Of a stretch of 64,000 nucleotides of DNA, positions 46,556-55,731 are shown piece by piece. The DNA is from Pigmentiphaga aceris (GTDB lineage: Bacteria; Pseudomonadota; Gammaproteobacteria; Burkholderiales; Burkholderiaceae_B). Made by a program: the position numbers and the translations under genes. The DNA is taken from assembly GCF_008119665.1 (NCBI RefSeq), contig NZ_CP043046.1, positions 1,488,001 through 1,552,000 on the forward strand, read 5' to 3'. The notes under the pieces were generated by a model. That model saw nothing but the letters and a program-made list of their open reading frames with translations, ran no database searches and was not told where the DNA came from. Every line of letters begins with the position of its first letter. The stretch's first letter is position 1.

Positions 46556-47596
46556 ATGCATCCAAAGCTGTCCACCCGAGGTCTTGCCAAACGCTACGGC
46601 GCGGTCAATGCGCTCTTGCCGACCGATCTCGACGTCCTGCCGGGCGAATTGCTGACCCTGCTCGGACCTTCCGGTTCGGGCAAGACGACCCTGCTGCAAA
46701 TGCTGGCAGGGCTTGTCGAGCCGACCGGTGGACAGCTGTTCATCGACGGCAAAGACGCTACCGACCTGCCCGCAGGCGAACGCGGCATCGGCATGGTGTT
46801 CCAAAGCTACGCGCTGTTCCCGCATATGACGGTGGCCGAAAACGTCGGCTACCCCTTGCGCATGCGGCGGCGCAAGCCTGCAGAAATCGATGCTGATGTT
46901 GCCAGCGCGCTGGCCATGGTGAAGATGGACGCCTTCGGCGCGCGTTATCCGCGCGAGCTGTCGGGCGGGCAGCAGCAGCGCATTGCGCTGGCGCGCTGCT
47001 TTGTCTATCGCCCCGGCATCATCTTGCTGGACGAACCGCTGGGTGCGCTGGACAAGAATCTGCGTGAACACATGCAGGGCGAAATTCGCAGCCTGCATCG
47101 TGAACTGGGTGCCACCTTCATCTACGTCACGCACGATCAGGACGAAGCGCTGAGCCTGTCCGACCGCGTGTGCCTGATGAACGATGCGCGTATCGAACAG
47201 ATCGGTTCGCCGCGTGACTTGTACGACCGCCCCGTATCGCGCTTTGCCGCCAACTTCATTGGTCAATCCAACCTGCTGGATGGCCGTGTCGATGCCGGTG
47301 GTTTTGTGTGGCGGGACCGCAAGCTGGCTGTAGCGGATGCGGGTGCAAACAGCTTGCCCAAGGCCAGCCTGATGGTGCGGCCTGAAGTGGTGCAAGTGGT
47401 GCCGGCAGAGCAGGGCATATTGCAAGGCACCGTGCGCGAATTGGTGTTCCAGGGTTCGGATATCAAGCTGATCGCAAGCTTGCCCGGTGGCGAAGAATTC
47501 AGTGCGCGTGTGTCGTGCAAGACGCCGCATCCGCAAGTCGGTGAAGCCGTCGGCCTGTCCTGGGACCCGCAGCACGCCGTTGTGTTGTCGAGGTAA
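46556..47596 (+). CDS. ABC transporter ATP-binding protein, spermidine/putrescine type
   Basis: This 346-aa ATPase has Walker A GPSGSGKT (37-44), the signature [14 protein letters not shown] and Walker B IILLDEPLGALDKNL, plus a C-terminal TOBE-type domain of about 100 residues (from about 245), typical of PotA/FbpC proteins. It is 12 bases after the binding-protein gene. Confidence 0.95.
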   Translation: MHPKLSTRGLAKRYGAVNALLPTDLDVLPGELLTLLGPSGSGKTTLLQMLAGLVEPTGGQLFIDGKDATDLPAGERGIGMVFQSYALFPHMTVAENVGYPLRMRRRKPAEIDADVASALAMVKMDAFGARYPRELSGGQQQRIALARCFVYRPGIILLDEPLGALDKNLREHMQGEIRSLHRELGATFIYVTHDQDEALSLSDRVCLMNDARIEQIGSPRDLYDRPVSRFAANFIGQSNLLDGRVDAGGFVWRDRKLAVADAGANSLPKASLMVRPEVVQVVPAEQGILQGTVRELVFQGSDIKLIASLPGGEEFSARVSCKTPHPQVGEAVGLSWDPQHAVVLSR

Positions 47597-47602
47597 GCGG
47601 CC

Positions 47603-49333
47603 ATGCGCACGCGATCCCTCTGGCATACCTGCCGGCCCTGGCTGCCCGGCATTCCCGCGATCCTGTTCCTGATCGTGTTCTTCATCGTCCCGGTGCTGGA
47701 AATCCTGGTCAACTCGTTCAGCAGTTCGGACGGCACCTGGGGTTTTGCGCAATACGTGCGCATCGGCCAGCAAACCGCTTACCTGCGGGTGCTGGGCGTC
47801 ACCTTGATGATCTCGGCGCTGACGGCACTGCTGGCGGTGGCGCTCGCCTATCCGTTTGCCTACCTGCTTAGCCAGATCACCGCCAAGCAGCGCGCGCGCT
47901 GGTTGATCTGGCTGCTGATCCCGTTCTGGACCAGCTATCTGGTCAAGACCTTTGCATGGATTCTGCTGCTGTCGCGTACCGGCGTGCTGCGTTCGCTGGC
48001 CGATGCCTTCGGCGCGGGTGAAATGACCGCCTCGCTGATCCCGTCGCTGACGGGCGTGTTGGTCGGCATGGTCCACGCGATGGTGCCCCTGGCCGTGATG
48101 AGCATGCTGCCCATCATGCAAGGCATCGACGCGCAGTTGTCCCGCGCTGCCCACACCCTGGGCGCGGGCCGTCGCACCGCGTTCTTCACCATCTTCATGC
48201 CCTTGTCGATGTCGGGTGCGGCCGCTGCCGGGCTGCTGGTGTTCATCACCAGCCTGGGCTTCTTCATCGTGCCTGCGCTGTTGGGCACCCCGCGTGAAAC
48301 CATGGTCGGTCAGCTGGTCATCTCGGTGATTCTGGAACTGTTCGACATGCCGTTTGCGGGCGCACTGTCGGTGCTGCTGCTGGCGGTGACCATCGTCGTC
48401 TTCATCGCCTACGACCGCTGGGTGGGTTTGTCGTCAATGAGTGGCGATGCACCCGCAGGGCGGGGCGGCAGTCGGCGCATGCAAGCCTTCTGGGGCACGC
48501 TGGGTCGCTGGGCAGATCAGGTATTCCCTGCGCCCAAGCGCGGCACCGTCGCACGTCGTTCCTGGACCTTGCACTTGTACGGCGCGCTGGTGGCCTTGTT
48601 CCTGATGCTGCCGGTACTGACCGTGGTGCCGATCTCGTTCACCAGTTCCAACTTCCTGGCCTTCCCGCCGCAAGGCTTCAGCCTGCGCTGGTACGAAACC
48701 TTCATGACCTCGCCCGCGTGGCAATCGGCCTTCATTCGTTCGGTGCTGGTGGCAACGTCCACCGCATTGATCGCAGTTGCCTTGGGCCTGGGTGCCGCGC
48801 TGATGCTGGTGAAGATGCGCGGAAAGATTGGCAACGCGCTGTTCTCGTTCTTCGTCGCCCCGCTGATCCTGCCGCGCATCGTGATTGCCGTGGGCTTGTT
48901 CTACCTGTTTGCCCGCATGGGCCTGACGGGTACCGATGCGGGTCTGATTCTGGGCCACACCGTGCTGGCCATTCCCTATGTCGTCGTAACGATGGCAGCC
49001 GCCTTGAAGCGCTACGACTGGCGACTGGACGACGCAGCCAAGATTTTGGGTGCCAGCGCATCGGCCCGCATGCGCACGGTCATGTTGCCGATCCTGCTGC
49101 CCTCGATGGCGTCCGCCTTCCTGTTCGCTTTCCTGACTTCGTTCGACGAACTGACGATTGCGATCTTCGTCAGCGGCGGCCTGAAGACCACGCTGCCCAA
49201 GCAGATGTGGGACGACATGCTGCTTCAGGTCAACCCCACGCTGGCGGCGGTATCCACCACGCTGCTGGCCATCATCACTCTTATTATTTTCGCGATGGCC
49301 ATGCTGCGACGCGAACGAAAAAATCATGCATGA
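47603..49333 (+). CDS. ABC transporter permease with two fused permease domains
   Basis: A 576-aa membrane protein made of two complete binding-protein-dependent permease units. The first (about 15-280) has the EAA loop DAQLSRAAHTLGAGRRTAFF; the second (about 315-576) has DWRLDDAAKILGASASARMR. In most polyamine-type systems these are separate proteins (PotB and PotC); fusion is better known in FbpB-type iron transporters. A cytoplasmic linker of about 40 residues joins them. It starts 6 bases after the ATPase gene and overlaps the ligase gene by 8 bases. Confidence 0.92.
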   Translation: MRTRSLWHTCRPWLPGIPAILFLIVFFIVPVLEILVNSFSSSDGTWGFAQYVRIGQQTAYLRVLGVTLMISALTALLAVALAYPFAYLLSQITAKQRARWLIWLLIPFWTSYLVKTFAWILLLSRTGVLRSLADAFGAGEMTASLIPSLTGVLVGMVHAMVPLAVMSMLPIMQGIDAQLSRAAHTLGAGRRTAFFTIFMPLSMSGAAAAGLLVFITSLGFFIVPALLGTPRETMVGQLVISVILELFDMPFAGALSVLLLAVTIVVFIAYDRWVGLSSMSGDAPAGRGGSRRMQAFWGTLGRWADQVFPAPKRGTVARRSWTLHLYGALVALFLMLPVLTVVPISFTSSNFLAFPPQGFSLRWYETFMTSPAWQSAFIRSVLVATSTALIAVALGLGAALMLVKMRGKIGNALFSFFVAPLILPRIVIAVGLFYLFARMGLTGTDAGLILGHTVLAIPYVVVTMAAALKRYDWRLDDAAKILGASASARMRTVMLPILLPSMASAFLFAFLTSFDELTIAIFVSGGLKTTLPKQMWDDMLLQVNPTLAAVSTTLLAIITLIIFAMAMLRRERKNHA

Positions 49334-50876
49334 CTACACGCGTTATTTCCCCGTCCGCGGTGACGACGATCAGCTCGACGTACAAGGCATTCTGCATGCC
49401 GGTTTGAATGCCACGCCCGATCGCATGGTGCTGGCTTTCGACGCAGAGGAATGGACAGTGTCACGCCTGCGCCGTCATGTCGCGCTCAGCCAGGCCTGGC
49501 TGGCTACGCAAGGCATGGTGCCGGGCGACCGCGTGGCCGTGATGCTGAAAAACCATCCGGCCCATGTCGCCCTGATCTATGCCCTGATTCTGTCCGGCAT
49601 GGTCTGGGTGCCCGTCAACACGCGCCTGAAGTCAGCAGGCCTGCAATACCTGATCGACCACGCCAAGCCGTCCTTAGTCGTGGTGGAACCCGAGTTCGAT
49701 GAACAGGTGACGCAAGCCGGGGCCACGCATCCGTTCAAGTTGGTGCATGCCGAGTTGGTCGAATCGGAAGTGGAGGGCGCAGCCATTGTGCGTGCCCCTT
49801 GCGTGCCCAGCGACCTGCTGTGCTTGATCTATACCTCTGGCACCACCGGCGCGCCCAAGGGCGTGCGCTTCACGCATCGCATGCTGCGCATCGCCAGCGA
49901 AGCCGCCTTGATCGCGGCGGATGCCCACGATGGCGACCGCCTGTTCCTGTGGGAACCGCTGTGCCATATCGGCGGCGCGCAGATGCTGATGGCCCCGTTC
50001 CTGGCCAAGGTATCTTTGCACGTCGTGCCCGCGTTTTCGCTCAGCCGCTTCTGGCAGCAGATCGAAACCTCTGGCGCGACTCACCTGCATTACCTGGGTG
50101 GCGTGCTGGAACTGCTGATGCGCCAGCCGGAAACCATTCCGGCCAAGCACAGCATTCGCGTGGCCTGGGGCGCAGGGCTGAACAAGCTGACCTGGAAACA
50201 GGCCCAAGACACCCTCGGCATGGGACTGCGCGAATGCTACGGCATGACCGAATGTTCCAGCTTTGGCTGCTTCAATCAGAACGGCAAACCGGGGTCGATG
50301 GGGCGTGTGCTGCCCTGGATGACGCTGGAACTGCTGGATGAAAACGGCAAACCAGTGGGCGTGGGCGAGCATGGCGAGATCGTGCTGGCTACCGATGTAG
50401 AAGGCGCTTTCCTGGCCGGTTATCTGGACAACCCGGAAGCCACCGCCAGTACCTTGCGCGATGGCCGCCTGTACACCGGCGACATTGCGTGGCGCGATGC
50501 CGATGGCGACCTGTTCTTCGTGGGCCGTCGCACCGACAGCATGCGGGTGCGGGGCGAGAACGTATCCGCCTGGGAAATCGAACGGGTGTTTGCACAGCAC
50601 CCGGATGTCAGCTCGGTGGCGGCGGTGGGCGTGAAAAGCGATATCGGCGAACAGGAAGTGCTGCTGTATGTGCAGTGCGAAGATAGCTCGCCGGAAAACC
50701 TCGCGCGCTTGGCACCGACCTTGTCCGCGTGGGCTTCGAACCGCTTGGCCAGTTATCAGCTGCCGCGCTACTACCGACTGGTCGAACGCTTCGACCTGAC
50801 CCCCAGCGAACGCATCCGCAAACACTTGCTGCCGCGTGAGTTGGACGGGGCGTGGGATCGCTCGGTTCGGGGTTGA
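49326..50876 (+). CDS. AMP-binding acyl-CoA ligase (CaiC-like)
   Basis: This 516-aa adenylate-forming enzyme activates a carboxylic acid with ATP and CoA. The P-loop-like motif YTSGTTGAPKGV is at 169-180, the YGMTE aromatic/acid-binding motif and GRLYTGDIAWRD follow. At the C-terminus the A10 motif reads TPSERIRK, where the usual TxSGKIxK has Gly-Lys replaced by Glu-Arg, so the catalytic Lys of the adenylation step is an Arg. Gene context resembles carnitine/crotonobetaine-type ligases, but the substrate is unknown. Confidence 0.88.
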   Translation: MHDYTRYFPVRGDDDQLDVQGILHAGLNATPDRMVLAFDAEEWTVSRLRRHVALSQAWLATQGMVPGDRVAVMLKNHPAHVALIYALILSGMVWVPVNTRLKSAGLQYLIDHAKPSLVVVEPEFDEQVTQAGATHPFKLVHAELVESEVEGAAIVRAPCVPSDLLCLIYTSGTTGAPKGVRFTHRMLRIASEAALIAADAHDGDRLFLWEPLCHIGGAQMLMAPFLAKVSLHVVPAFSLSRFWQQIETSGATHLHYLGGVLELLMRQPETIPAKHSIRVAWGAGLNKLTWKQAQDTLGMGLRECYGMTECSSFGCFNQNGKPGSMGRVLPWMTLELLDENGKPVGVGEHGEIVLATDVEGAFLAGYLDNPEATASTLRDGRLYTGDIAWRDADGDLFFVGRRTDSMRVRGENVSAWEIERVFAQHPDVSSVAAVGVKSDIGEQEVLLYVQCEDSSPENLARLAPTLSAWASNRLASYQLPRYYRLVERFDLTPSERIRKHLLPRELDGAWDRSVRG

Positions 50877-50907
50877 ACGTCAGCGCTTGATCGTAAGTAG
50901 AAAAAAA

Positions 50908-50940
50908 GGGGGACCGCAAATAATTGCGATCCCCCATTTT
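50908..50940. terminator. Bidirectional terminator between ligase and IclR genes
   Basis: A 12-bp stem with one mismatch (50908-50919 with 50924-50935) has a four-base loop; an A-run precedes it and TTTTG follows. It serves the two converging transcripts. Confidence 0.85.
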
Positions 50941-50969
50941 GTTTGATCTATGGTCTGTAGCGACCTTGT

Positions 50970-51812
50970 CTACCTTCGCCCGGAAATCGCCCCGGCCGCC
51001 GTGATCACCAAGTCCGACAAGTGCTTTTCATCTTCCGCACGCCAACGCGGCTTGGTCACCGCCACGTTGATGCCACCCAGTGGGCGTCCTTCCGCATCCA
51101 CAATCGCCGCCGCCACCGAGATATCGCCCATGTAGTATTCCTCGGCCGTTATCGCATACCCCGCATCGCGGATGCGAGCCAGCCGCGCGTGAATGGCCGC
51201 GCGATCGTTCACCGTGTTCGGCGTGTGGGCAATCAGCTGCGTGTCGTCCAAGATGGCATCGACCTGCTCAGTGGGCATCTGCGCCAGCATCGCCAGGCCG
51301 GGCGAGGTGCAATAAGCAGGCAGACGATTGCCCACGATCACCGTCGGGTTCAGCACGTTGCGGCTGACGATACGCAGCACGTACACAATGTCCGGGCCGT
51401 CCAGCACCGTGATGTTCGTGGTCTCCTCCGTCTCGCGGCTTAGCTGCTGCAAGTAGGGCGTGGCGCGATACACCAAGTCGTTCGACGCCACGTAGTTGTA
51501 CGTGAAATCAAACAGTTTCACGCCCAGCGAATACGTCTTGCTGGACTCATCTTTCTGCAAGTAGCCCAGCGTCACCAAGGTGTAGGTGAAACGCTGCGCC
51601 GTGCTCACGTCCATGCCGGTCTGCGCCGCCACTTGCGACAGCGTCAGACGCTTGCGGGTGCCATCGAATGCGGACAGTACCCGCATCGCCTTTTCCACCG
51701 AATTGACGAACAGCGACGAGCGCTCCGGCGCATTGGCGTCCGGTGCGGTTTTCGCGGCGGATTGCGACGGAATGGTAGGCGAGCGGTGCGGAGCGGGTGA
51801 CTTGTTGGACAT
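50970..51812 (-). CDS. IclR-family transcriptional regulator
   Basis: This 280-aa regulator has the winged HTH at about 35-95 (VEKAMRVLSAFDGTRKRLTLSQVAAQTGMDVSTAQRF in two parts) and the effector domain (about 110-275) with the GxRLPAYCTSPGLAMLA ligand-pocket block. IclR proteins usually control catabolic operons. It converges on the crotonase-transporter-ligase operon, so it is the probable regulator of that unit, acting at the palindrome overlapping the 44462 promoter. The N-terminal 30 residues are Ser/Pro/Ala-rich and non-conserved. Confidence 0.92.
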   Translation of the reverse strand: MSNKSPAPHRSPTIPSQSAAKTAPDANAPERSSLFVNSVEKAMRVLSAFDGTRKRLTLSQVAAQTGMDVSTAQRFTYTLVTLGYLQKDESSKTYSLGVKLFDFTYNYVASNDLVYRATPYLQQLSRETEETTNITVLDGPDIVYVLRIVSRNVLNPTVIVGNRLPAYCTSPGLAMLAQMPTEQVDAILDDTQLIAHTPNTVNDRAAIHARLARIRDAGYAITAEEYYMGDISVAAAIVDAEGRPLGGINVAVTKPRWRAEDEKHLSDLVITAAGAISGRR

Positions 51813-51994
51813 GGAATCTGCTGGCCTGCGCCAAGCAGTTGGTGCGGAAGGGACCCGGCAATCTTACCGTGCCCCACCGGCACCCGCCGCCGGGAAAAAC
51901 CTGGATGAGTCGTTCTGAATCGTGCGTTTGAAGGCGGTGGATTTCACAGCGGTTTAATGCCGCATCAGAGCAATATCACCGCGTTCACAGCACC

Positions 51995-53383
51995 TTAATT
52001 CTGCTGCATGAAGCGCGCCTTGAAGCGCTTGCCCTTGATGTTGGTCTTCAACAGCTTTTCCAGCGTGGCGTCCGCAATTTCCTGCTTCAGCGCGACGAAG
52101 GTCACGAACTCGGTGATGTTGATCTTGCCCACTTGGTCCATCGTCAGGCCGATGTCCTTGGTCAGCGCACCCAGGAAGTCGCCCGGACGCAGCTTGTCCT
52201 TCTTGCCGCCATGCACGCACACCGTCACCATCGGCGGGCGCAGCATGTCGCCAGGCGCGGGCTTCAGCTTCTCAATGTCACGCCATTGCAGCGGGCTGCC
52301 AATAAAGGTCTCGATCAGGTTGGCAAAGTGAACTTCTTCCGGCGAAGCCAGGTTCAGCGCCAAGCCTTTTTCACCACTGCGACCGGTACGGCCGATACGG
52401 TGAACGTAGATTTCCTTGTCGCGCGTGACTTCCACGTTGATCACCGCGTCCAGGTTCGGAATATCCAACCCACGTGCGGCCACGTCAGTAGCCACCAGAA
52501 TCGAACAGCTGCGATTGGCGAACATCACCAGCACGTCGTCACGATCGCGTTGTTCCAGATCGCCATGCAGAGCCAGCGCGCTGAAACCCTGGCGCACCAA
52601 GTCGTCAACCAGTTCGCGGCACTGCGCCTTGGTATTGCAGAACGCAATCGCCGACTCCGGGCGGAAATGCTTCAGCAGCTTCACCACGGCTTCGGTGCGC
52701 TCGTCTTCGTCGATCTCGTAGAAATACTGCTCGATCTGCGCCGACTGGTGGATCGATTCCACCTTGATCTCTTCCGCGTTGCGCATCAAGCGCCCGCTGA
52801 TCTTCTTGATGTCGTCGGGGAAGGTCGCCGAGAACAGCAGCGTCTGGCGACGCGGCGGGCACAGCGCCACGATCTGCGAAATCTGGTCGATGAAGCCCAT
52901 GTCGACCATGCGGTCGGCCTCGTCCAGCACCAGCGTGCGCAGTTCGTGCAGTTCCAGGCTGCCGCGATCCAGGTGATCGAAGATCCGGCCCGGCGTGCCC
53001 ACAATCACGTGCGCGCCATACAGCAGCGATTCCACCTGCGGGCGCATCGGCGCGCCGCCCGACAAATTAAGAATCTTCAGATTCGGGATCGAACGCGCCA
53101 GCTTGCGCACTTCCTGCGACACCTGGTCAGCCAGTTCGCGCGTCGGGCACAAGACCAGTGCCTGCACCTTGAAGCTCGTCACATCAAGGTTCTGCAACAG
53201 GCCAATACCAAAGGCCGCAGTCTTGCCGCTACCCGTCTTCGCCTGGGCGATCAGATCGCGACCATTCAGAATGGTCGGCAGGCTCTGCGCCTGGATCGCG
53301 GTCATGTTGTGGTAGCCAAGCGTGTCCAGCGTCGCGAGCATCGCGGGGGACAAGGGCAAGCTGGAGAAGGCGCTGGTGGTCAC
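51995..53383 (-). CDS. dbpA: ATP-dependent RNA helicase DbpA
   Basis: DbpA is a DEAD-box helicase that acts on 23S rRNA hairpin 92 during 50S assembly. The 462-aa product has the Q motif region (about 26-33), Walker A AKTGSGKT (48-55), DEAD (154-157), SAT in LLFSATFPDD and the C-terminal HRIGRTGRSGEKG motif VI. A DbpA-type RNA-binding domain covers about 388-462, ending FKARFMQQN. Length and domain order match E. coli DbpA (457 aa). Confidence 0.95.
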   Translation of the reverse strand: MTTSAFSSLPLSPAMLATLDTLGYHNMTAIQAQSLPTILNGRDLIAQAKTGSGKTAAFGIGLLQNLDVTSFKVQALVLCPTRELADQVSQEVRKLARSIPNLKILNLSGGAPMRPQVESLLYGAHVIVGTPGRIFDHLDRGSLELHELRTLVLDEADRMVDMGFIDQISQIVALCPPRRQTLLFSATFPDDIKKISGRLMRNAEEIKVESIHQSAQIEQYFYEIDEDERTEAVVKLLKHFRPESAIAFCNTKAQCRELVDDLVRQGFSALALHGDLEQRDRDDVLVMFANRSCSILVATDVAARGLDIPNLDAVINVEVTRDKEIYVHRIGRTGRSGEKGLALNLASPEEVHFANLIETFIGSPLQWRDIEKLKPAPGDMLRPPMVTVCVHGGKKDKLRPGDFLGALTKDIGLTMDQVGKINITEFVTFVALKQEIADATLEKLLKTNIKGKRFKARFMQQN

Positions 53384-53488
53384 GGCAGGCAGTCAAAAAG
53401 GGGCAACCGGGTAGTTTACCAGTTAGGTGATGACAGGGCGTGCGGGACTGTGCGCGGGGCGGTGGGTATTGATATGGTTGTGCATACC

Positions 53489-53516
53489 TTGATGATTCGA
53501 ATCTGCCTCGTATAGC
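53489..53516 (+). promoter_or_regulatory. Possible promoter for the second crotonase gene
   Basis: TTGATG (53489-53494) and TATAGC (53511-53516) are 16 bases apart, 145 bases before the gene start. The match is moderate and the long leader is unexplained. Confidence 0.3.
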
Positions 53517-53660
53517 GTTCCTGTAAGGGCCAGATCCGCCGTAAGGGTAATCGCCGTCTTAAATTACCGATGACTAATACCTAGACTTTGGCCCCATACG
53601 CCCTGGTCTTGATGCCTCCCCGCCAAAGGCCGCTGCGGCCATCACCGACCGAGGTTTTGC

Positions 53661-54602
53661 ATGTCCAGTTCCAGCACGTCTCCGCTTGGTACATCCGTGT
53701 CCAGCGCTTCCGCATCTGCTGCGGCTACGTCCGGCAGTTCTGCATCTGCTGCAGCTACATCCGGCAGTTCCGCATCTGGTAAGTCCACATCTGGTGCGAC
53801 CACATCCAGCACGCCGGATGCCGCAGCAACATCCCCCGTTCTGCTCGACATCGATGGCCCCGTGGCACGTCTCACCTTCAACCGTCCCGCCGTGCTCAAC
53901 GCGCTGGACGGAGCAATGGCAAGCGCCTGGCAAGCCGCCCTGCAAACCGTTCGCGACACTGCCGGGCTGCGCGTATTGGTGATGCGCGGCGCAGGCCGCG
54001 CCTTCATGGCGGGCGGCGATCTGGGAGCCTTGCAGCAAGACCCGGTCGCCAAAGTGCAAGCCTTGCTGCCCGTCGCCCACGACTGCGTGCGGATAATCAC
54101 CGATCTGCAGATACCCGTCGTAGCCAGCCTGCACGGTGCCGTAGCAGGTGCCGGCGTCAGCATCGCGCTTGCCGCCGACCTTGCCATCGCCGCCGAGAAC
54201 ACCCAGTTCACCCTGGCCTACGCCCGCATCGGAGCCAGCCCCGACGTAGGCGCAACCTGGCACTTGCCGCAGGTCGTAGGCCTGCGCAAAGCCATGGAAA
54301 TCGCCATGCTGGCCGACACGCTGGATGCACAGGAAGCCTTGCGGCTGTCACTGGTGAATCGCGTCGTGCCGACCAATGCGCTCGAAGCAGAAACCGATGC
54401 GTTGGTGCAGCGCCTGGCCAACGGCCCGACCGCCGCCTACGCAAAGATTCGGCACCTGCTGAGGGATGCGGGTCAACGCAGTTTGTCTGCGCAGCTGGAT
54501 GCGGAACAGGCTGCTTTCGAGGCCTCCGCGGCGACCGAGGACTTCCAGGAAGGCGTGGCGGCGTTCCTGGGTAAGCGACCGGCTAAGTACACGGGTCGCT
54601 GA
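53661..54602 (+). CDS. Enoyl-CoA hydratase/isomerase with repetitive N-terminal extension
   Basis: A 313-aa crotonase whose fold starts at about residue 55 (PVLLDIDGPVARLTF). The oxyanion block is MAGGDLGAL. The first catalytic Glu of hydratases is replaced in YARIGASPDVGATW; the SPD form is usual for PaaG-like isomerases, so isomerisation is more likely than hydration. Residues 1-54 are almost only Ser, Ala, Thr and Gly, encoded by two near-identical 30-bp repeats (53712-53741 and 53742-53771). No alternative start lies between this tail and the fold, and GAGG precedes ATG 53661. Confidence 0.9.
   Translation: MSSSSTSPLGTSVSSASASAAATSGSSASAAATSGSSASGKSTSGATTSSTPDAAATSPVLLDIDGPVARLTFNRPAVLNALDGAMASAWQAALQTVRDTAGLRVLVMRGAGRAFMAGGDLGALQQDPVAKVQALLPVAHDCVRIITDLQIPVVASLHGAVAGAGVSIALAADLAIAAENTQFTLAYARIGASPDVGATWHLPQVVGLRKAMEIAMLADTLDAQEALRLSLVNRVVPTNALEAETDALVQRLANGPTAAYAKIRHLLRDAGQRSLSAQLDAEQAAFEASAATEDFQEGVAAFLGKRPAKYTGR
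53712..53771 (+). repeat. Two tandem 30-bp repeats inside the crotonase gene
   Basis: Units 53712-53741 and 53742-53771 differ at three positions, all silent. Each encodes ASAAATSGSS. A partial third copy begins at 53772. The period is a multiple of three, so expansion or contraction keeps the frame. Confidence 0.85.
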
Positions 54603-54638
54603 CGCATTGGTCTACACACATTCTCTTCCAAGGTCGTC

Positions 54639-55607
54639 ATGACACTTCCAGCCATTCTGCAAAACCTGCGCTTGCCCGTCATCGCCTCGCCCATGTTCAT
54701 CGCCAGCGGCCCTGAACTGGTCATCGCGCAATGCAAAGCCGGCATCGTCGGCGCATTCCCCGCACTGAACGCCCGACCGGCAAGCATGTTGGACACTTGG
54801 CTTGGCGACATAAAAGAAGCGCTGGCCGAACATCGCCGCCTGAACCCCGACGCCATCATCGGCCCGCTAGCGGTCAACCAGATCGTCCACCAGTCCAACA
54901 CCCGCTTGGCAGAGGACATAGAAACCTGCGTGCGCCATCAGGTGCCCATCGTCATCTCCAGCCTGCGCGCGCCGCCAAAAGAAATGCTGGACGCCGTGCA
55001 CAGCTACGGCGGCATCGTGCTGCACGACGTGATCTCCATCCGCCATGCCAACAAAGCGCTGGAAGCCGGCGTCGACGGCCTGATCCTGGTCGCAGCCGGG
55101 GCGGGCGGACACGCGGGCACCTTGTCGCCCTTCGCGCTGGTAGGCGAAGTGCGCCGATTCTTCGACGGCCCGGTCGTGCTGTCAGGTTCCATTGCCACCG
55201 GCTCCGCCGTGCTGTCCGCGCAAGCCATGGGCGCAGACCTGGCCTACATCGGCACCCGCTGGCTGGCCAGCCGGGAATCGAACATCGGCGACGCCTACCG
55301 CCAAGCCATCATCGACTCGGCTGCGGACGAAGTGATCTACACGCCCGTGTTCACCGGCGTGCATGGCAACTATCTGAAGCGCTCGATTGTGGCTGCGGGT
55401 TATGACCCGGCAGCGTTGCCCACTGAACCTGCCAAAGCAATGGACTTCGGTTCAGGCGGTGGCAGCGAAGCAAAAGCTTGGCGCGACATTTGGGGCGCAG
55501 GGCAGGGCGTAGGCTTGATGGACGACGCGCCACCGGTGGCGGAGTTGGTGGATCGGCTGCATGCGGAATATGTGGCGGCTCGCGCTCGGCTGAATGCGTT
55601 GGCTTGA
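54639..55607 (+). CDS. FMN-dependent nitronate monooxygenase / enoyl-reductase-like oxidoreductase
   Basis: This 322-aa TIM-barrel flavoprotein has the N-terminal LRLPVIASPMFIASGPELV block, the AAGAGGHAGTLSPFAL phosphate-binding motif (about 151-166) and GADLAYIGTRWLAS, all typical of the 2-nitropropane dioxygenase/NMO family. His in GGHAG is the usual active-site residue. It follows the crotonase gene by 36 bases on the same strand, so the two may be cotranscribed. Substrate unknown. Confidence 0.88.
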   Translation: MTLPAILQNLRLPVIASPMFIASGPELVIAQCKAGIVGAFPALNARPASMLDTWLGDIKEALAEHRRLNPDAIIGPLAVNQIVHQSNTRLAEDIETCVRHQVPIVISSLRAPPKEMLDAVHSYGGIVLHDVISIRHANKALEAGVDGLILVAAGAGGHAGTLSPFALVGEVRRFFDGPVVLSGSIATGSAVLSAQAMGADLAYIGTRWLASRESNIGDAYRQAIIDSAADEVIYTPVFTGVHGNYLKRSIVAAGYDPAALPTEPAKAMDFGSGGGSEAKAWRDIWGAGQGVGLMDDAPPVAELVDRLHAEYVAARARLNALA

Positions 55608-55621
55608 ATACCGCCTGGCAT

Positions 55622-55640
55622 CGTCCAGGCTGCCTGGACG
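55622..55640 (+). repeat. Short perfect hairpin after the flavoprotein gene
   Basis: CGTCCAGG-CTG-CCTGGACG is a perfect 8-bp stem with a 3-base loop, 14 bases after the stop codon. It is followed by only GGCCGGTTT, so terminator function is doubtful. Confidence 0.45.
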
Positions 55641-55731
55641 GGCCGGTTTGCGCGGTGTTGGCTAGGGCACACGCTAGGCGAAGGTCTTTGGAAAAACCAC
55701 TATTCTTTCGGAACTCTCGAAGGAAGCAAAC

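Noticed and set aside
45323..48154. 943-codon minus-strand frame opposite the polyamine-type transporter
   Set aside because: Same reasoning: overlaps four clear genes and contains no recognisable fold.
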